Below the pieces are notes generated by a model. It was not told the DNA's origin. It saw only the letters and a list, made by a program, of their open reading frames with translations, and did no database searches. A stretch of DNA of 7,828 nt, from the NCBI GenBank assembly GCA_937982505.1, contig CALJLV010000050.1, positions 1 through 7,828 of the forward strand, in the 5' to 3' direction. Below are positions 7,517 through 7,828 of this stretch, piece by piece. Each line of letters begins with the position of its first letter. Position 1 is the stretch's first letter. The stretch comes from an uncultured Desulfobacteraceae bacterium. Its GTDB lineage: Bacteria > Desulfobacterota > Desulfobacteria > Desulfobacterales > UBA2174. Made by a program: the position numbers and the translations under genes.

Positions 7517-7546
7517 AACACAAAGCCCCGCCTTGCGGCAGGGCTC
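7517..7546 (-). terminator. Rho-independent terminator after the acsE-like gene
   Basis: The minus-strand RNA forms a 9-bp stem, AGCCCUGCC paired with GGCGGGGCU (7537-7545 with 7524-7532), with one G-U pair and a GCAA loop of the stable GNRA class. A U-rich run UUGUGUU follows. It lies about 40 nt past the stop codon at 7587. The U-run is interrupted by Gs, so efficiency is uncertain. The hairpin separates the acsE-like gene from the next gene and argues that the dikinase-like protein starts downstream of it. Confidence 0.6.
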
Positions 7547-7586
7547 CGGTGACAAAAGAACAGGGCATCCTTGCCGCAGGAGCGGC

Positions 7587-7828
7587 TCAGATCTCCAGCC
7601 AACTGTCCGAATAGAGGGTTTTTCCCAGGATGACGTTGACCGTCTTGGCGTATTCCTGCATCTCCTTGGAAAGGCCGGCGATGTCCGGATCGTTGCCGTC
7701 CATCATGCCGTAGATCAGATCCACGATGTCCTGGCGCTGCCCTTTGGCGATGGCGGTGAGCTTTTCGTCCAAGGGATCGCTGATCACCGAGTACATCCCG
7801 CATTTTTCCAGCATCACCATGTAGGTCT
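7587..7828 (-). CDS. Methyltetrahydrofolate:corrinoid methyltransferase-like protein (AcsE / DHP-synthase family), C-terminal part, cut by window edge
   Basis: Only the last 80 or so residues are visible; the 5' end lies beyond 7828. The reading frame is open to the edge and ends in TGA at 7587-7589. The tail reads TYMVMLEKCGMYSVISDPLD, then a short helical stretch, then KTVNVILGKTLYSDSWLEI. This parallels, from memory, the end of Moorella AcsE, where an NRTFLAMAMACGLDAAI segment is followed by a final NQTVYCDSF motif. The family is a TIM barrel of about 260-300 residues that moves the methyl group of methyl-tetrahydrofolate to the cobalt of the corrinoid iron-sulfur protein in the cytoplasmic Wood-Ljungdahl pathway. 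The visible tail has an insert of roughly 20 residues (around KGQRQDIVDLIYGMMDGND) relative to Moorella. Substrate-binding residues are outside the window, so another DHP-synthase-fold methyltransferase is possible. Confidence 0.72.
   Translation of the reverse strand, partial: TYMVMLEKCGMYSVISDPLDEKLTAIAKGQRQDIVDLIYGMMDGNDPDIAGLSKEMQEYAKTVNVILGKTLYSDSWLEI

Noticed and set aside
3227..7552. A 1441-codon open frame on the plus strand, opposite the dikinase-like gene
   Set aside because: It is in codon register with the real gene, so it stays open simply because that gene uses no TTA, CTA or TCA codons. The same effect gives long plus-strand frames opposite the regulator (18-1586) and GAPDH (2404-3315). 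Its translation is low-complexity, with no recognisable motif.
7430..7555. Longer dikinase-like protein starting at TTG 7555 or ATG 7459
   Set aside because: The TTG start would translate the terminator hairpin into Arg/Gly-rich sequence, and ATG 7459 has no Shine-Dalgarno. ATG 7429 is preferred, though its own ribosome site is weak and ATG 7459 cannot be excluded.

Overview
All four genes in this GC-rich window lie on the minus strand, so biological order runs from high to low coordinates. They are: the 3' end of a methyltetrahydrofolate methyltransferase-like gene (AcsE/dihydropteroate-synthase fold); a very large protein with pyruvate phosphate dikinase (PPDK)-type ATP-grasp and phosphohistidine domains behind about 900 unrecognised residues; a divergent, oversized glyceraldehyde-3-phosphate dehydrogenase (GAPDH); and a response regulator that is also a sigma-54 activator. 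An AcsE-type methyltransferase, a PPDK-like enzyme and a sigma-54 regulator with long coiled coil suggest an anaerobe, most likely a Desulfobacterota sulfate reducer. That placement is inference from protein style, with no marker gene present.

Layout. The acsE-like gene ends at 7587 and is followed by a good rho-independent hairpin (7524-7545). The dikinase-like gene is called 7429 to 3218; its longer possible starts would lie in or before that hairpin. The spacer to the GAPDH gene holds a plausible sigma-70 promoter, a ribosome binding site, and a 15-codon stub that reads like the beginning of a Phd/YefM-family antitoxin. The stub runs in frame into the GAPDH gene, which has its own perfect AGGAGG and starts at 3075. 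The regulator (1670 to 105) has its own ribosome binding site and a weak candidate terminator at the left edge.

How they may work together. One-carbon transfer, a PEP/pyruvate-style phosphotransferase and a triose-phosphate dehydrogenase sit around the C1-to-gluconeogenesis junction of central metabolism. The terminator and internal promoter argue against a single operon. The regulator has no sensor kinase in view, and its link to the enzymes is only positional.

The two most unusual items are the antitoxin-like leader fused in frame to a GAPDH gene, and the dikinase-like protein, which has the ATP-grasp and phosphohistidine domains but no PEP/pyruvate-binding barrel and instead a huge N-terminal region of unknown function.
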